Source of the DNA: Viola odorata
Lineage: Eukaryota; Streptophyta; Magnoliopsida; Malpighiales; Violaceae
DNA length: 64,000 bases
Assembly: GCA_963691705.1 (NCBI GenBank)
Contig: OY829539.1
Span: 44,959,656 to 45,023,655, forward strand
Reading direction: 5' to 3'
Shown here: positions 12,121-23,778 of the stretch, in pieces
How positions within the stretch are numbered: position 1 is the first letter of the stretch
How the letters are laid out: each line of letters begins with the position of its first letter
Notes under the pieces: model-generated
Databases searched by the model: none
Told to the model about the DNA's origin: nothing
Seen by the model: only the letters and a program-made list of their open reading frames with translations
Made by a program: the position numbers and the translations under genes

Positions 12121-12560
12121 ACTTAATCTCTTGTAGTTTGAAAGCTTACAATATAAATCTTATAATCCTTTAAAAGTTATAATTTTAACATTTTTGATAG
12201 CTAAAAAATTCAAAATAAATGGTAAAATAATTCAAAATTTTATGCAAATTTAAAAGAAAGTGTAACAAATATAAGAGAATTCACTCCAATAAAAAATGAA
12301 AAAAATAATAAGATATTTTTAAAAAATATTTTTAAAAGGAATAAATTAAAAACAAATTGTAAATAATTTTGGTTTTATTGTATTAAATTGTACCATATTA
12401 TTTACATTTTTTGTTGAAATTTATTAATTGTTTTGTAATGTTTACTATTTATTTTGGATTTTAAAAAAATTCAAAAGGTTTAAATTGCAATTTTTAAAAA
12501 TTATTAGATTTAAATTCCATACTTTTATATGGGACAGATCAATCTGGTTCCATTTTAGTA
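12100..12560. repeat. Diverged direct repeat, copy 1
   Basis: Shares an ordered series of blocks with about 14110-14620: a CCACTTAA..CTCT..TAATTTGAAA-like stretch, TTAACATTTTTGATAG/TTAATATTTTTAGTGG, AAAATAAATG..AAAATAATTCAAAA, and TATACCATATTA-like. Divergence is high. Both copies are non-coding. The class is unknown; an old non-autonomous element is possible. Confidence 0.5.
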
Positions 12561-14109
12561 ATGATGTTCTCTAAAACTATAGATTTTCCATTAACCTAAA
12601 GTTACGTCATTCTTTTTCCTTTATTTGACTTTCGAGTAAGAAATTGTCTGATGGGACGGCTTTCGTCGCTTGTGTTTGGACTATTCTTGGTTGATTATTT
12701 TGAAAATGTTTTAGGCATTATTAGATAATACATTTTAGAATAAGTGGAATTGTATAATAATAAGCAGTTTTTTTAATATGAATTGCAACTTATAAACTAA
12801 GAGATTCGAAGGTAGTTTGATATAGGAAGGAAGTAGGAGTCCTAAGAAAATATACTTATTCTCTATAGCAATTTTATAAACTATGAATGATTATTATTGC
12901 TTCGATGATCAAATACTTATGAATTATAACTTCCTGTAGCCTTTACCGAGAATCTTTTACACATTTATTAAACATCAATCTGAGTTTTCTTTTTGGTCTA
13001 GCCTTTATACTTGTTCTTCACATGGACTTTACACTTGTTTTCGTTGCTTTTTTGAATTAATTAATTCTCTTGCTTCGAACTCGCTCATTAGTACAGTAAT
13101 AAGTAGTCTAAGTCGACAACAAGCTACAATTTTGTTATTATTAGAGAGGGATATTTGTCATTATAATAGGAAGGGGGTAAAAGAGAAGGCTATTCTATTT
13201 TTCACTTTTTTTTTGGTAGGCTATTTTTTATTTCGCCTTAGACAAATTAAATCAAATTTTATTTTCTAAATTTCGTACAATTTAATTCAACACCCTAAGT
13301 TATGGATCTGAACTTTAGGATTATTTTGGCTCATCTTAACTAATGCTATATTTCTGTTTATATGATATTATTATTATTAATATTATATTTAGTATTAGTG
13401 GGTACGTAAATTATGTGTCGGTGGTTAACTAATTGGACAGTGATAAGACGGTGATGATTAAAATATCATGTGTTAGGTGCAATAGTTTACCATATATATT
13501 AATTATATCATATATTGATCCGATTGCAATTTACCTCCAATAATTAAAATTGACTTCCACCTAATGAGCAACAATATGAAAAACGAAACAAGGGTAGGTA
13601 GCTAGTGAAATGTCTCATCGAAAAGCACCGCCAGTAGCAATGTTATTAATTTTATACTATACCGATCGGTACGTTCCATTCCAATAGAATAAATAAAATA
13701 GAAAATATATTATATTATCTAGATTTTTATCTCGGTTTATATCAGTTATATTAATTAAATACTAATCGATATGAGCGGTATCTCGATACTAAAAATATAT
13801 CATAAATATATTAAATGCTTATAAATTGTATGTAATTATATACATAGATATATAAACAATAGAATTATGAGATGCTATCCGATACTTATATTTTATCTGA
13901 GATTAATATATTTCATATCAATGAAAAAATAAAAAACTCAGTAGTACGTGATTGATAATCTTGACCAGTAGAGAAGAGTACGAGCTTCCTTTTCCTTGTA
14001 TATATATTCATTTTACCATAAAATGTGAAGGTGACGCTACATCTGAAGATTCGTATGGGAAAAGTGAGATATATAGCCGCCAGGTCCCTTTTCCAAAACG
14101 GTACAAATA

Positions 14110-14620
14110 AAACAAAGTGTAAAATAAAATAAAAAATCTATAATTTATTGAACGTCCCACTTAACCCTCTATAATTTGAAAACTTACAATGTAATAATTT
14201 TCTAATAATTGAAATTTTAATATTTTTAGTGGTTAAAAATTTAAAATAAATGTAAAATAATTCAAAAAATTATATAAATTTGAGAAAAAATATAAAATAG
14301 TTCACTCCACTTAAAAAATAAAATATAATAATAAGAACTTTTTTAAAAATATTTCAAAACAAATAAATTTTAAAAAATTGTAAATAACTATTTTCTATTC
14401 TTTTTTATTTGAATTAAATTATACCATATTAGTTAAAAAATTTGTCCACATTTTATAAATTTTTGCATAATATTACTATTTATTTTGAATTTTTTAAAAG
14501 ATTTAAGCTCGTAATTTTTAGGAAGTTATAAGGTTTATATTGTATTATATTAAACTATAGATAATTAAATGATAATTAAATGGAACTTTTTATAAATTAT
14601 AATTTTTTTTATGTAGTTTA
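14110..14620. repeat. Diverged direct repeat, copy 2
   Basis: Partner of about 12100-12560, in the same orientation about 2 kb downstream and only about 300 bp before the extensin promoter. The termini could not be fixed by eye. Confidence 0.5.
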
Positions 14621-14898
14621 CTTTATAAAACAAAAGCAAAAGGAAAAAGGCAGCCATCAATAAGAGACTAGCCAGCAAGTGCAAGTAGCTACGTCTTTAT
14701 TATTTAATTGCCATGCAAACTACAATTACCAGAATCGCAGAAAAAGTCAGCATGTGCTTCCAAGACTACAATTATTTGCAGACACGTTCACGTCCTATCT
14801 GTCTTGGTGTTAATTATAGCGTCTTTGAAATAGTCTTTTTTTCCCCTCACTTTTACCTTGTTTGATTTGCGCGTTGAAAAGTATGTCACCCGTTCATC

Positions 14899-14907
14899 TA
14901 TATAAAG
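14899..14907 (+). promoter_or_regulatory. TATA box of the extensin gene
   Basis: TATATAAAG lies about 70 bp before the extensin ATG, the usual plant spacing for a short 5' UTR of about 40-45 bases. Confidence 0.82.
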
Positions 14908-14975
14908 AGAGGATCATGATGCAGAAGAAGCACAACCAAATTTCAAAACCCATAAGCCCTTTGTAGTGAAGGATA

Positions 14976-16043
14976 ATGGGTTCCCCAATGGCCTCTCTCA
15001 CTTCCACTCTTTTGGTGCTAACACTCGCTCTAAGCTTCACTTCACAAATCAGTGCCACCTACGAGTACTCCTCTCCACCACCACCAACACCTGTTTACAA
15101 GTATAAATCTCCTCCTCCACCAACCCCGGTTTATAAATCTCCACCCCCACCGACTCCCGTCTATAAATACAAGTCTCCCCCGCCGCCAACACCAGTGTAT
15201 AAGTATAAATCTCCCCCACCACCAACACCAGTCTACAAGTCTCCACCCCCACCGACTCCTGTTTACAAATCACCTCCTCCTACTCCAGTTTACAAGTACA
15301 AGTCTCCCCCACCACCAACACCAGTCTACAAGTCTCCACCCCCACCAACCCCTGTCTATAAGTCACCTCCTCCTCCTACTCCAGTTTACAAGTATAAGTC
15401 TCCCCCACCACCAACACCAGTTTACAAGTCTCCACCCCCGCCAACCCCTGTTTACAAGTACAAGTCACCCCCTCCACCAAAACCAGTCTACAAGTCTCCC
15501 CCTCCACCGACACCAGTCTATAAGTACAAGTCTCCACCCCCACCGACACCAGTGTACAAGTCTCCACCCCCGCCAACCCCTGTTTACAAGTACAAGTCAC
15601 CCCCTCCACCAACACCAGTCTACAAGTCTCCCCCTCCACCGACACCAGTCTATAAGTACAAGTCTCCACCCCCACCGACACCAGTGTACAAGTCTCCACC
15701 CCCACCAACCCCTGTCTATAAGTCACCTCCTCATCCTACTCCAGTTTACAAGTACAAGTCTCCCCCACCACCAACACCAGTGTATAAGTCTCCACCCCCA
15801 CCGACCCCTGTCTATAAGTCACCTCCTCCTCCTACTCCAGTTTACAAGTACAAGTCTCCCCCACCACCAACACCAGTTTACAAGTCTCCACCCCCGCCAA
15901 CCCCTGTTTACAAGTACAAGTCACCCCCTCCACCAACACCAGTCTATAAGTCTCCCCCTCCACCGACACCAGTCTATAAGTACAAGTCTCCACCCCCACC
16001 CCATTACATTTATGCATCTCCTCCTCCCCCTTACCACTACTAG
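14976..16043 (+). CDS. Extensin, cross-linking cell-wall glycoprotein
   Basis: A 355-residue hydroxyproline-rich structural protein of the primary cell wall. Residues 1 to about 27 are a signal peptide ([20 protein letters not shown], cleavage probably after QISA), and the MGSPMAS start is characteristic of extensins. The mature part is 28 units of [10 protein letters not shown] or [12 protein letters not shown], with one SPPP, one SPPHP and one KPVYK variant, ending [18 protein letters not shown]. Ser-Pro(4) blocks are known sites of prolyl hydroxylation and arabinosylation. The VYK and YKYK tyrosines are the type that forms isodityrosine/di-isodityrosine cross-links. The coding region has no intron. 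A potential 5' splice site (CAG GTATGG, 16059-16067) just after the stop fits the 3'-UTR intron known from some extensin genes, but this is not certain. AATAAA signals lie at 16193-16198 and 16285-16290. Confidence 0.95.
   Translation: MGSPMASLTSTLLVLTLALSFTSQISATYEYSSPPPPTPVYKYKSPPPPTPVYKSPPPPTPVYKYKSPPPPTPVYKYKSPPPPTPVYKSPPPPTPVYKSPPPTPVYKYKSPPPPTPVYKSPPPPTPVYKSPPPPTPVYKYKSPPPPTPVYKSPPPPTPVYKYKSPPPPKPVYKSPPPPTPVYKYKSPPPPTPVYKSPPPPTPVYKYKSPPPPTPVYKSPPPPTPVYKYKSPPPPTPVYKSPPPPTPVYKSPPHPTPVYKYKSPPPPTPVYKSPPPPTPVYKSPPPPTPVYKYKSPPPPTPVYKSPPPPTPVYKYKSPPPPTPVYKSPPPPTPVYKYKSPPPPHYIYASPPPPYHY
15070..16000 (+). repeat. Coding minisatellite of the extensin gene
   Basis: 30- and 36-bp units encode [10 protein letters not shown] and [12 protein letters not shown]. 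On top of this a longer period is visible: a block of four units around 15425-15540 recurs at about 15560-15660 and again near 15890-15990 with very few changes. Such higher-order copies suggest recent unequal exchange within the gene, so allele length may vary. Confidence 0.9.
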
Positions 16044-16290
16044 ATTTCTTTCAAGCTTCAGGTATGGATGTGCACTTTATATATATAAGTCCCACCATAT
16101 TACTATTCTGTGAAAAAGAAATATTAAAATCGCCATGGCTGACATATCCAATATATTAATGAATGCATCAATGAGAAGAAGTTATAATATGAAATAAAGG
16201 AAAGGGATGGAGACAAGCGCTCTCCCTGCGCGGCGAATTGAAGAAAGGATTGCATTATAGTTACAGGTGCTTAGAGACGCATTGAATAAA

Positions 16291-17120
16291 AGGACAACAT
16301 GTCTTAGTCGAATATATATTACTTGGGTGTGCTCTTTTGAAAAGTTTTATTCTGTATTTTTTAGTAATTGTGCAAGTTGATCATAACGAATAATAAATAT
16401 CAAATACGATTCCAGATTTTATTCAGTGTACGGATTTTTTTTTTATTAATCTTTGTTAATGTTTTAGTTGCAATACTTGATCTGTTACCGTGGACAAAAT
16501 TAAACTCTAAGCTCGGATGAGAGAAAGACATAAATATTTTTCATCTATTTAAAATTAAGAAATTAGCTTAGCATCCCACCGGCTCAGTGTAATTAAACTT
16601 TTATAAATATTTTATTTTCCAGTAATTTTATAGAAAAGTTTCTAGTGATTGAAGAGGTTTTTTCTTCAATAAAGGTTGTTATTTGAATAAACAGGAGCCA
16701 ATTTGTTGATCAAATTTTATTACTATGATATAGAATTTTTAATTTTGTAAGAACTATTATAAGGTTATATTTGAAACAATAGAGATAAAAGAATCACTGG
16801 ATGATATAATTATTGCACTTTATTAAATTGTGTGCAAAGTTAAATGAGACAAAAATTATTACAAAAAGAGAAGCTAGAGGTTATAGAGTTAAATTTGGTA
16901 GGAGGAAAACTAAATTGGGAATGACCCCGTACATGAGGGGTGGATTTAAATTTTCCCCAAAAGAATCCTACTATAATTTTCAAATTTTCCACTTTCCGAC
17001 CTAAAATTAAACTTGCAACATAAATATTATAAATTTCTGAAAGTTGCAAATATATTTAATAGTGACTTAAATCTTTAAAAAATGGTAAAAAAAGAAAAAA
17101 GAAAAAATTCCTGTGGATTA
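16291..17120. other. AT-rich stretch without genes
   Basis: Follows the extensin 3' region. The only open frames are short and lack any recognisable motif. I see nothing else supportable. Confidence 0.6.
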
Positions 17121-17943
17121 TGTTGAACCATGAAGTTCACTATTCTTAGTTTTGATAATTACAATTAACAAATGAAATTATTATTAATACAATTTTTATG
17201 AGTTTCTTTAGTCCTATAAATCTATAAATTGAAGCTTTAAAGAATGAAAACATCAAAACCGTTTGTGATTATTTCTAGAAATTATTGATTTAAATATATT
17301 TCAATTTATAGTCAATTTTAAGTTGCAAACTAGCATCATTAAGATTGCACAAAAAGGTATTTTTTTAGAGTACATTTTAATGATTGCACAAAAAGGTATT
17401 TTTTTAGAGTACATTTTTCAAAATTTTGAGAGATGAAAGAAAACAATTTTTGGAGCAAAAACACACTAGACGGTACACTCTTAAGATATAAGCTTTTCTA
17501 GAGTATTGTTCAAGCCTATGGTCGCTTAACCTTAACGAGAGCTTACATTGTAATACTTGTAATCGGGTTGGGGGAGTGAGTAATTAGTCTCTTGTGCCAT
17601 GGGCTCGATTATTCATTGGAAGGGTAGTCGTGAGTTGGCCTTGCAGCCGACCCCCTTGTATGCTTACGTTTTGGCCATTGTCTTTATTGTTTTGCCTATT
17701 TAATAAAGAGATATTTTTCATGATTGTCATGCCAATGTGTTACCCTTGTTGTGCCTTATTGAGTACGTGCTTGCTCAATATTGTGCCTGTGGAAACCTTT
17801 ATTGCCTCGAAGTGGAATTTAACCTTTATGTCATTTGGTGGCGCAGGTCTAAAGTGTATGTCAAAGGCTGGTTCCTGTAGCGACAATACGTGAATACCGC
17901 ACGAATGTAATCCTCTTTGGATTCAAAGGATTGGTCCGTAACA
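17121..17943 (+). mobile_element. 5' LTR of element C (Met-primed retrotransposon)
   Basis: Begins TGTTGAACCA and ends CCGTAACA, giving perfect TGTT...AACA termini over 823 bp, directly before a Met-type PBS. A 39-bp tandem duplication occurs inside at about 17343-17420 (GATTGCACAAAAAGGTATTT in both copies). No second LTR of this type is in the window. Confidence 0.75.
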
Positions 17944-17945
17944 GT

Positions 17946-17957
17946 TGGTAGCAGATC
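17946..17957 (+). other. Primer-binding site, initiator tRNA-Met type, element C
   Basis: TGGTAGCAGATC differs at two bases from the usual TGGTATCAGAGC complement of plant initiator tRNA-Met. It lies two bases after the LTR end. Confidence 0.72.
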
Positions 17958-17975
17958 TATTTCGATTTCTTTGAG

Positions 17976-18574
17976 ATGACAAAATCTTTGAAAGTTAGGT
18001 GCATTGAGTTAAAGAATCGTGTAAATGTAATTGAGGAATGGATGCAGGGTCAAAGGACTACAGTTGCTGGCTTTTCACAGCTAGAAGTAACGTAGGATCA
18101 GATACTTGAGAGGGATAAACACATTGAGATGCTAGAGTCTCGTCTAAGCCAATAGGATGAGTTGTTCAAAGACGAGAGTGCTGAAAATGATTTCTCTACC
18201 GAAGAGAATACGGGGTCCTTCAACCTCTTTGTTGAACGGGTGTGACATATTGAGGCGCTAGAAGCATAATTGACAAGGAGACTTTTAGCCTTGGAAGTTG
18301 TGCCTCAGAGAAAGAGGGTGACTTCCATAGAAATCTTGATGAACTGCTAGAGAGGGCAGATCTTAGAGAAGTTGTTGAGTCACTAACTACCACTGGGATG
18401 AGAGTGGATAATTTGCAAGATAATCTCAAGGAAGCGTGGAGCACGTTTCGTGAGACTGGTGGAAATGTGGGATTGTTAAATGCCTCTATGGTAGAAGTAC
18501 AAGGCAAACTCACCGAAATTGAGTAAAGGACTAAATAAGTGCAAAACTTTCCAGCCAAAACCCTATAATGAGGT
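17976..18574 (+). pseudogene. Decayed gag N-terminus of element C
   Basis: The ATG lies 18 bases after the PBS. The product begins MTKSLKVRCIELKNRVNVIEE and has a coiled-coil look, with repeated Leu/Ile spacing and many Glu/Lys, as at the N-terminus of several Ty3-type gag proteins. In-frame stops follow VT (near 18095), SQ (near 18152) and ERV (near 18242), so it cannot be translated. The last 340 bases recur at 60674-61024. The sequence is cut by the LTR of N0 at 18575. Confidence 0.6.
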
Positions 18575-20002
18575 TAATGGGTGTCGAATCCAGCAAAAAT
18601 AAATACAACTTATCATTTAGGAACAAAAAGGATTGTGCATAGTGGTAAGAGGTTCGATCCTTAGGATCATATTAATCTTAATTTCCAGCAAATAACCAAA
18701 CTGAACTGAACAATGTGAAGGAGATTTTGTAAGGTGAAATAAAGCAGTACTGAAAGTAAATAAGCAGATAAGATGTCGTGAGACAAAGAGAGTGATATGA
18801 TTCAGAATCCAATGAGAGAAATATTCCCAGTAGAGATCTCTTTAGGTCACAATTCAATGCTATTGATCATTGACACAAAACATATTCAAAACTGGTTTTA
18901 TAGGAAAACTATAGAAATTAGGTTCACTTAGATTTCTACTCTCCTCTTTTAACAAGCCACTTAAAGAGACACTCTATTAAGGACCCTAATCTTCTAGCAA
19001 CCTTAAGGTTTAGTTACAGGATTTAACTAGTCAACTGATATAATCAGGGAGAGACTTTCCTAGGCCTAGGGATCGGTTCACTTGTCCCTATAAACCTAAT
19101 TCTTTTCTTCCTGTAGCTTCAAGCAACAACTCTTATCCCTTCTATCCACTAGTTGTCTACCCGTGTTCTTCTAACATTGGTCAAGTTTAAACCCAGCATT
19201 ATCAGAACTTAGTGTAATTATTCAAGTTAAAACCTAGGTTAGCGAGGCCTAAATCCAACAGGAATAAATTGAGATTAAACCAAGAAGAGAAGAAATACAA
19301 AACCATTTTTATGAAGATCAATTAAATCTCACAACAAACATGAATTATGAACCTCTCGATCCCTATCAAGAATCGGGTATTTAGCTACGACACATAATGA
19401 AAGTAAAAAGCATGAATTCAATTAAGAAAATAATGTAAAAATTGAATAACAAAAGTATGGAAGAAGCGCAACCAAGAACAGGGAGTAAAACTGGAACCGG
19501 AACCCCCCTCTTGCTGGCCAAATCTGTCTTAAATAGGTTCTAAAATCCTTAACCTAATTAAAAATAGTAAATAACTAAAATAGGAATAATTGTTTGAGTA
19601 GGAAAGGGAATAAAAAGGTCTAATCGGAGTGGGAATAGAATTTCCCAAGTCTCCAAGTCCAACTAGACTTCCAACTTCTTTCTTCTTTATGTGTATGTCC
19701 TTTTTTCTACAATTCGCGCAAGTCCAGCTGGCTTGTGTGAACACACGTCTCCAGTTCCCAGCTTTTGACGGTGCCGACTCTTCCCTAGGTCTAGGGAAGA
19801 GTCAGAAATGCTCCAGACCAGCCCTCAGCACATGACTTGATCACTTTTGCCCTTTTTGTGTGCGTTCTGGTTCCTTTCCATCTGATTGGCACTTTAAGTC
19901 TAGCTCTACCAAAAAGGAAGAATTAAGCCCACATTAGCAGTATCATTACCTCAAATATTGCTAAAAGAGATAAAAAATATATGAAATATAAGTGATCAAT
20001 CA
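18575..20002 (-). mobile_element. 3' LTR of N0
   Basis: On the plus strand it starts TAATGGGTGTCG (TG changed to TA) and ends GTGATCAATCA. On the minus strand that reads TGATTGATCAC at the start. The next bases, AATTCCCCACACTTAATCC, are the complement of a purine-rich polypurine tract (AGTGTGGGGAATT), so this is the 3' LTR. It matches 59330-60673 over nearly its whole length; that copy lacks about 105 bp near its outer end. Confidence 0.85.
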
Positions 20003-20015
20003 AATTCCCCACACT
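20003..20015 (-). other. Polypurine tract of N0
   Basis: On the minus strand AGTGTGGGGAATT directly precedes the LTR start. The same AGTGTGGGGG(T)ATT pattern precedes the 3' LTRs at 23779-25074 and 61025-62285. Confidence 0.75.
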
Positions 20016-21499
20016 TAATCCATGCTTGCTCTCAAGCATTTCTAAAAATAGAATACACCCCATTCATCAAAGACCAACCCTACACCTGGATCCATAAAGA
20101 TACTCAAAGGTCCAAATCAATTAAGTAATACACAAATACCATCAACATAACCAATGTTTAAATGTCCACATAGTGGTATAATAGTATATTGTGCATCCAA
20201 GAGATAAAATACTAGAACTACTGACTCTCTACCCTCTTAAAAAGTCCAAACATTACTGCTGACTCACATGTAAGTACACAAACAATCATGCAAAAATTTA
20301 AAAACACAAACACAAAAAACAAAAACAAAACACCACTAAGTCTTTCTTCTTTCCTTCCTTCTGCCCTTTTTTATTTTATTTAGCCCTTCGGCCTCTTATA
20401 CCCCCTTTTCTTTCTTTTCTTTTTCACATCTTTTTCTTTTCTTTTCTTTTCTTTTCTTTTTTTAAAAAAAATTCTTTTCTCATTCGGGCACATTATTCCA
20501 ACAACCATCGCCTTTTCTTTTCTTTTCCCTTTGTGCTTTGCACCTTTCCACATTTCCAATTTAAACAGAAAATATAAAAGACACAACAGACAATACCCAG
20601 CTAAAGGTGCTATGATCAGTCCAAAGAAGGAGTTACAACAACTGACTAGAAGTTTTTCCAAATTGGGATGATGGTGTCGAACCACCAACATCGTGCAATC
20701 CAGGAGGGCATAGTGAGGGATCAACACAAACATACAGTCATGCAAGGAATTTAAAGACACTCATGCAAATACAGAATTGAAAAATTGACAGCAGCGTAGT
20801 GGACTAGGATCCTCATCCCTAGGTCTAGGGAAGAGAAGATAGTACTTGTTCCAGCAACTCATCTCCTAGGTATTAGCATTACTCATCATAATATGGATAA
20901 ATATACATGCAGTGGTGTCAAAGGCATATGTTATTGCAGATTTGAGTTGGTCAATCAAGTATTTACATGGCTCTACAAATTTAGGGTTGTTGGTTGGTGA
21001 AAGGGGTGTTAAAAACAAAAATAAAAATACATATGCAGGAATGTAAACAAGCAATTGTGCATGCAGAAGTAGTGAAAATAAAAACATGCAGAGAAGGGTA
21101 AAATTTGAAAATTTTGTAAAAACATCAAAAATATGCCAAAAAATATACAATATTTACACGAAAGTGACTCTCCAACACATATTAGGCACATTGTCCTCAA
21201 TGTGTAGGAGAGCATACAGGGGCAAAAAGAAAAACAAACAAAAAAGAAAAGAAAAGAAATAAGAAGACCAAAAATAAAGAGAAAAGTAAAAGAAAAATAA
21301 AACCCGGGGGCGGGAATCAAGCTGGGGGTGGTGTTGGACCTGGGAAAGGCTCATTCCATGGTGGCAAAGAGCTTCTGCCGGAGTCTGTTGTCGTAGGGTT
21401 GTTTTTGTAAAAGTAGACGGAGTAGAGTGTGGGATGACAGTCTGGTCAGGGCCTAGGGAAGAGTCCTCCTGCGTGTTTGTGAAGCTGTACTAGAAATAT
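20016..21499 (-). other. Non-coding 3' interior of N0
   Basis: Low-complexity A- and T-rich sequence including a TTTCT microsatellite at about 20400-20462. Open frames here are short, hydrophobic and composition-driven, with no retroviral motif. RT, RNase H and integrase should lie between protease and 3' LTR; they have been lost. Confidence 0.6.
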
Positions 21500-21997
21500 G
21501 AAATCGTTTACCTGAACCAACACATCCTCCATTACTCTCTCTAGGTATATGATTGATCTATCCGCGAGTTGTATGACAACTCTTGTTTCTTTGGAAGATC
21601 CAATGTTTAGATTTTAAAAACATAAAGGAATATAACGTTTATACCTACACCCAAGTCACATAATGCTTCTCTACCTTTGTGTCCCCTATCTTGCAAGGAA
21701 TCACGAAGGTTCCTTGATCCTTACACTTAGCCAGGAGCTTTTTCTAGAAAACTACAGAAATGTTCTCGTTCAAGTTAACTCTTTCTATGCCTGCAAGTTT
21801 CTTTTTATTAGTGCAGGCGTCCTTTAATAATTTAGCATACTTAGGAACCTGAGAAATCATATCAAGCAAAGGCACGTTAATAGCAACTTTCCAGAAAATA
21901 TCTAAAATTTCCCTCTCTTCCCTCTCCTTCTTAGTTTTTAAAGACCTTTCGGGAAAGGGAGGAGGGATTGCCTGTGGTTCCTTGGCCGGAATGCGCA
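21500..21997 (-). pseudogene. Gag C-terminus and protease remnant of N0
   Basis: The frame reads RIPAKEPQAIPPPFPERSLK, then EREILDIFWKVAINVPLLDM, YAKLLKDACTNKKKL and NENISVVF, the block that precedes protease in Athila-like elements. The same block in N4 (47579 downwards) is FFDLFNKVQINISLLQ...FLKSLCTNKSKL. After a stop, CKDQGTFVIPCKIGDTK matches the start of the protease, but the active-site region is frameshifted and stopped. The 5' side is cut by the LTR of N1 at 21998. Confidence 0.75.
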
Positions 21998-23286
21998 TGA
22001 TAGTGTGTATTTTATGCGCATTTTCCTCTCTTTTCCTAGTCCACTTTCGATCTTGATGCTACCGATTTGCATATGTTTCCCTTATTTTTACAGATTTGGA
22101 CTTAGAGAAGAGAATTCACAGAAATACACACTTTCAGCAGGATTCTGATGAATGTTGAGCGTCGAGGCCTCGCAGCTGACTGTTCACAGATGCTGAGGAG
22201 CCCGCGACAGAAAAAGGAAATTATCAGAAAAGCAAAATCCAACAAATTTGATAGATTTTCCCACTTCCCTTCTGTGTCTCCAGCTCAGCAAAGGCATAAT
22301 TATGGAAAACCTAGTTCTATTAGACTTAGGACTCTATTTTATTTACTATATATATTTTAGAATTAGGGTTTTATGGGGGCTTCCTCTCTTCTCTGATTTT
22401 TCTGTATTTCCATACTTCCGCCTCCGGCGCCCTTTTCCAGCTTTGTAATAATCCCGGAGCTTTAGCTCCGACTAATATTAAGCTGCGTTTGTGTAGAGGT
22501 TTCTTTAATTATTTAATTTATTTAATTTCAAGCATGAGTAGCTAAATCTCATTTTCTTAGTAAAGGTCGTCGAAGGTTGTATAGGTTAGTTATGAGGTCG
22601 AATTGAGTTTAATAAATTCATGCGTTTGTATTTGCTTATTTATTACACGTTTGTCAATTTATCTAGGAATGATTAGAGGTCTGGCTAGGTAATTATCGCC
22701 ATCTTTGTAACGATAACTAACATGAGGTTACTTAGTAGAGTAGGCAACTAGATCAGAGTCATCAGGTCGCTGGTCCAATCTGACTAGAGTAAATAACCAA
22801 TTAGGGTAGTGCCTCGAACGTACTGAGTGTCTCGCCCTAGGTGTGTCTTTCCTCTTCTTCATGGGAATCCGAGTAATGTCTCTATAAACGTACCTTAGGG
22901 AATGGCGGATTGTCAAGGTATCTCCATAAATGTACCTTGGAGAGACTTCTCTTACGAAGGAAAGTAGGGGACCTAAACGTACCTAGACCCCAAAACACAT
23001 CTATGAACTAGGAATAAAACATCCTTGCACCAATGACCGACTGACGGTGAATGCAACTGGAGATAGATATTTACTTTGTTTTGTTCTGCTTGCTTAGTAG
23101 ATAATCCATCACACACTCAAAAACCCCCTTTGGTTACTTGTTTTGGTTTACTAGTTCGTGTCATAAATAGAAGCAAACGTCTTGCCCTAGTCCTTGAGTT
23201 CGACTATATTACCACTATACACAATTTATTTTGTGCATTAGGCGATAGGTCTTATTATTACTTTTGACGACTTCGACAACCGATCA
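21998..23286 (+). mobile_element. 5' LTR of N1
   Basis: Runs from TGATAGTGTG to AACCGATCA, 1289 bp, followed by AATT and the PBS. A TATA region (CTATATATATTTTA) is at about 22340. The hairpin CGGAGC TTTA GCTCCG lies at 22455-22470 just after TAATAAT. It also has the repeated GTACGTTTATGG-like units common to this LTR family. Confidence 0.88.
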
Positions 23287-23291
23287 AATTT

Positions 23292-23309
23292 TGGCGCCGT
23301 TGCCGGGAA
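23292..23309 (+). other. Primer-binding site for tRNA-Asp, N1
   Basis: TGGCGCCGTTGCCGGGAA matches the complement of the tRNA-Asp 3' end with one mismatch. It lies five bases after the LTR. Confidence 0.92.
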
Positions 23310-23341
23310 CTAACGGTACTGATTTTCTTCCTTTTATTTGT

Positions 23342-23778
23342 ATGACCAGGACATCTAGACTGAATCCTAAACCACTTGATCTTGAGATTACCAGGACAGA
23401 AAGCAGACTCAGAAGATAGGCTAGGAAACCACCCACTGATACCAGAGAAGTTCCTGTCCCACTCCTCGAAAGAAACCTTTCCTACCTAGATAATCTTGAC
23501 ATCCTTTTTTGTCAAGACCTTGGTACTGAAAGACTCGTTCCCCCCAAACCTCCCAGAATGGCTGAAGTAGAGAATAATCAGAACATTCAAATGATTGAAG
23601 ATCTTAATGCTGCTCCTGAGTTGACCAGCAGCTATAATGCTTGGCCAACCGTCCAACATGATTGGGTAATTAAGTCCGCCATACTGCACCACCTTCCTAC
23701 GTTTCACGGGGTCCCTAAAGAGAACCCACACAGGCATCTCCAACATCTACACTCCATCTGCGAGGCCATGAAACCAAT
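23342..23778 (+). pseudogene. gag of N1, N-terminal part
   Basis: The start MTRTSRLNPKPLDLEITRTE resembles the gag of N0 (MTRSSNLQLIPYDLEITKTE). A stop follows ESRLRR. The part after a Pro-rich linker is the Athila-type gag core: VQHDWVIKSAILHHLPTFHG and NPHRHLQHLHSICEAMKP. The frame is cut by N2 after AAA CCA A and continues at 56598 as CCA ACC AAT GTT GAG, so the pre-insertion reading was KPTNVEINHTK. Gag forms the virus-like particle that packages element RNA; this copy is dead. Confidence 0.85.
23774..23778. other. Left target duplication of N2 (CCAAT)
   Basis: CCAAT precedes the N2 LTR. The right copy at 56598-56602 is CCAAC, so one base has changed. The reading frame of the interrupted gag requires CCAAC. 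Confidence 0.8.

Larger units (their letters stand above)
9111..14898. other. AT-rich stretch without genes
   Basis: No long open frame on either strand. I see only small structures: a direct duplication at about 9655-9795, a palindrome GGGATTATAATCCC at 10083-10096, a possible Helitron end at 11068-11098, an 87-bp tandem duplication at 11951-12120, and a diverged direct repeat pair (about 12100-12560 and 14110-14620). The last few hundred bases are presumably the extensin promoter; two ACGT cores lie in the GACACGTTCACGTCC stretch near 14781-14795. Confidence 0.7.

Noticed and set aside
15052..16113. Second long plus-strand frame overlapping the extensin gene
   Set aside because: It is the +1 frame of the same minisatellite (HHQHQ/LHPH-rich) and stays open only because the repeat unit length is a multiple of three. 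No signal peptide or domain.
20380..21354. Minus-strand frames rich in Phe/Leu/Lys in N0
   Set aside because: Driven by TTTCT and TTTTT tracts. They overlap each other in different frames and have no motif.
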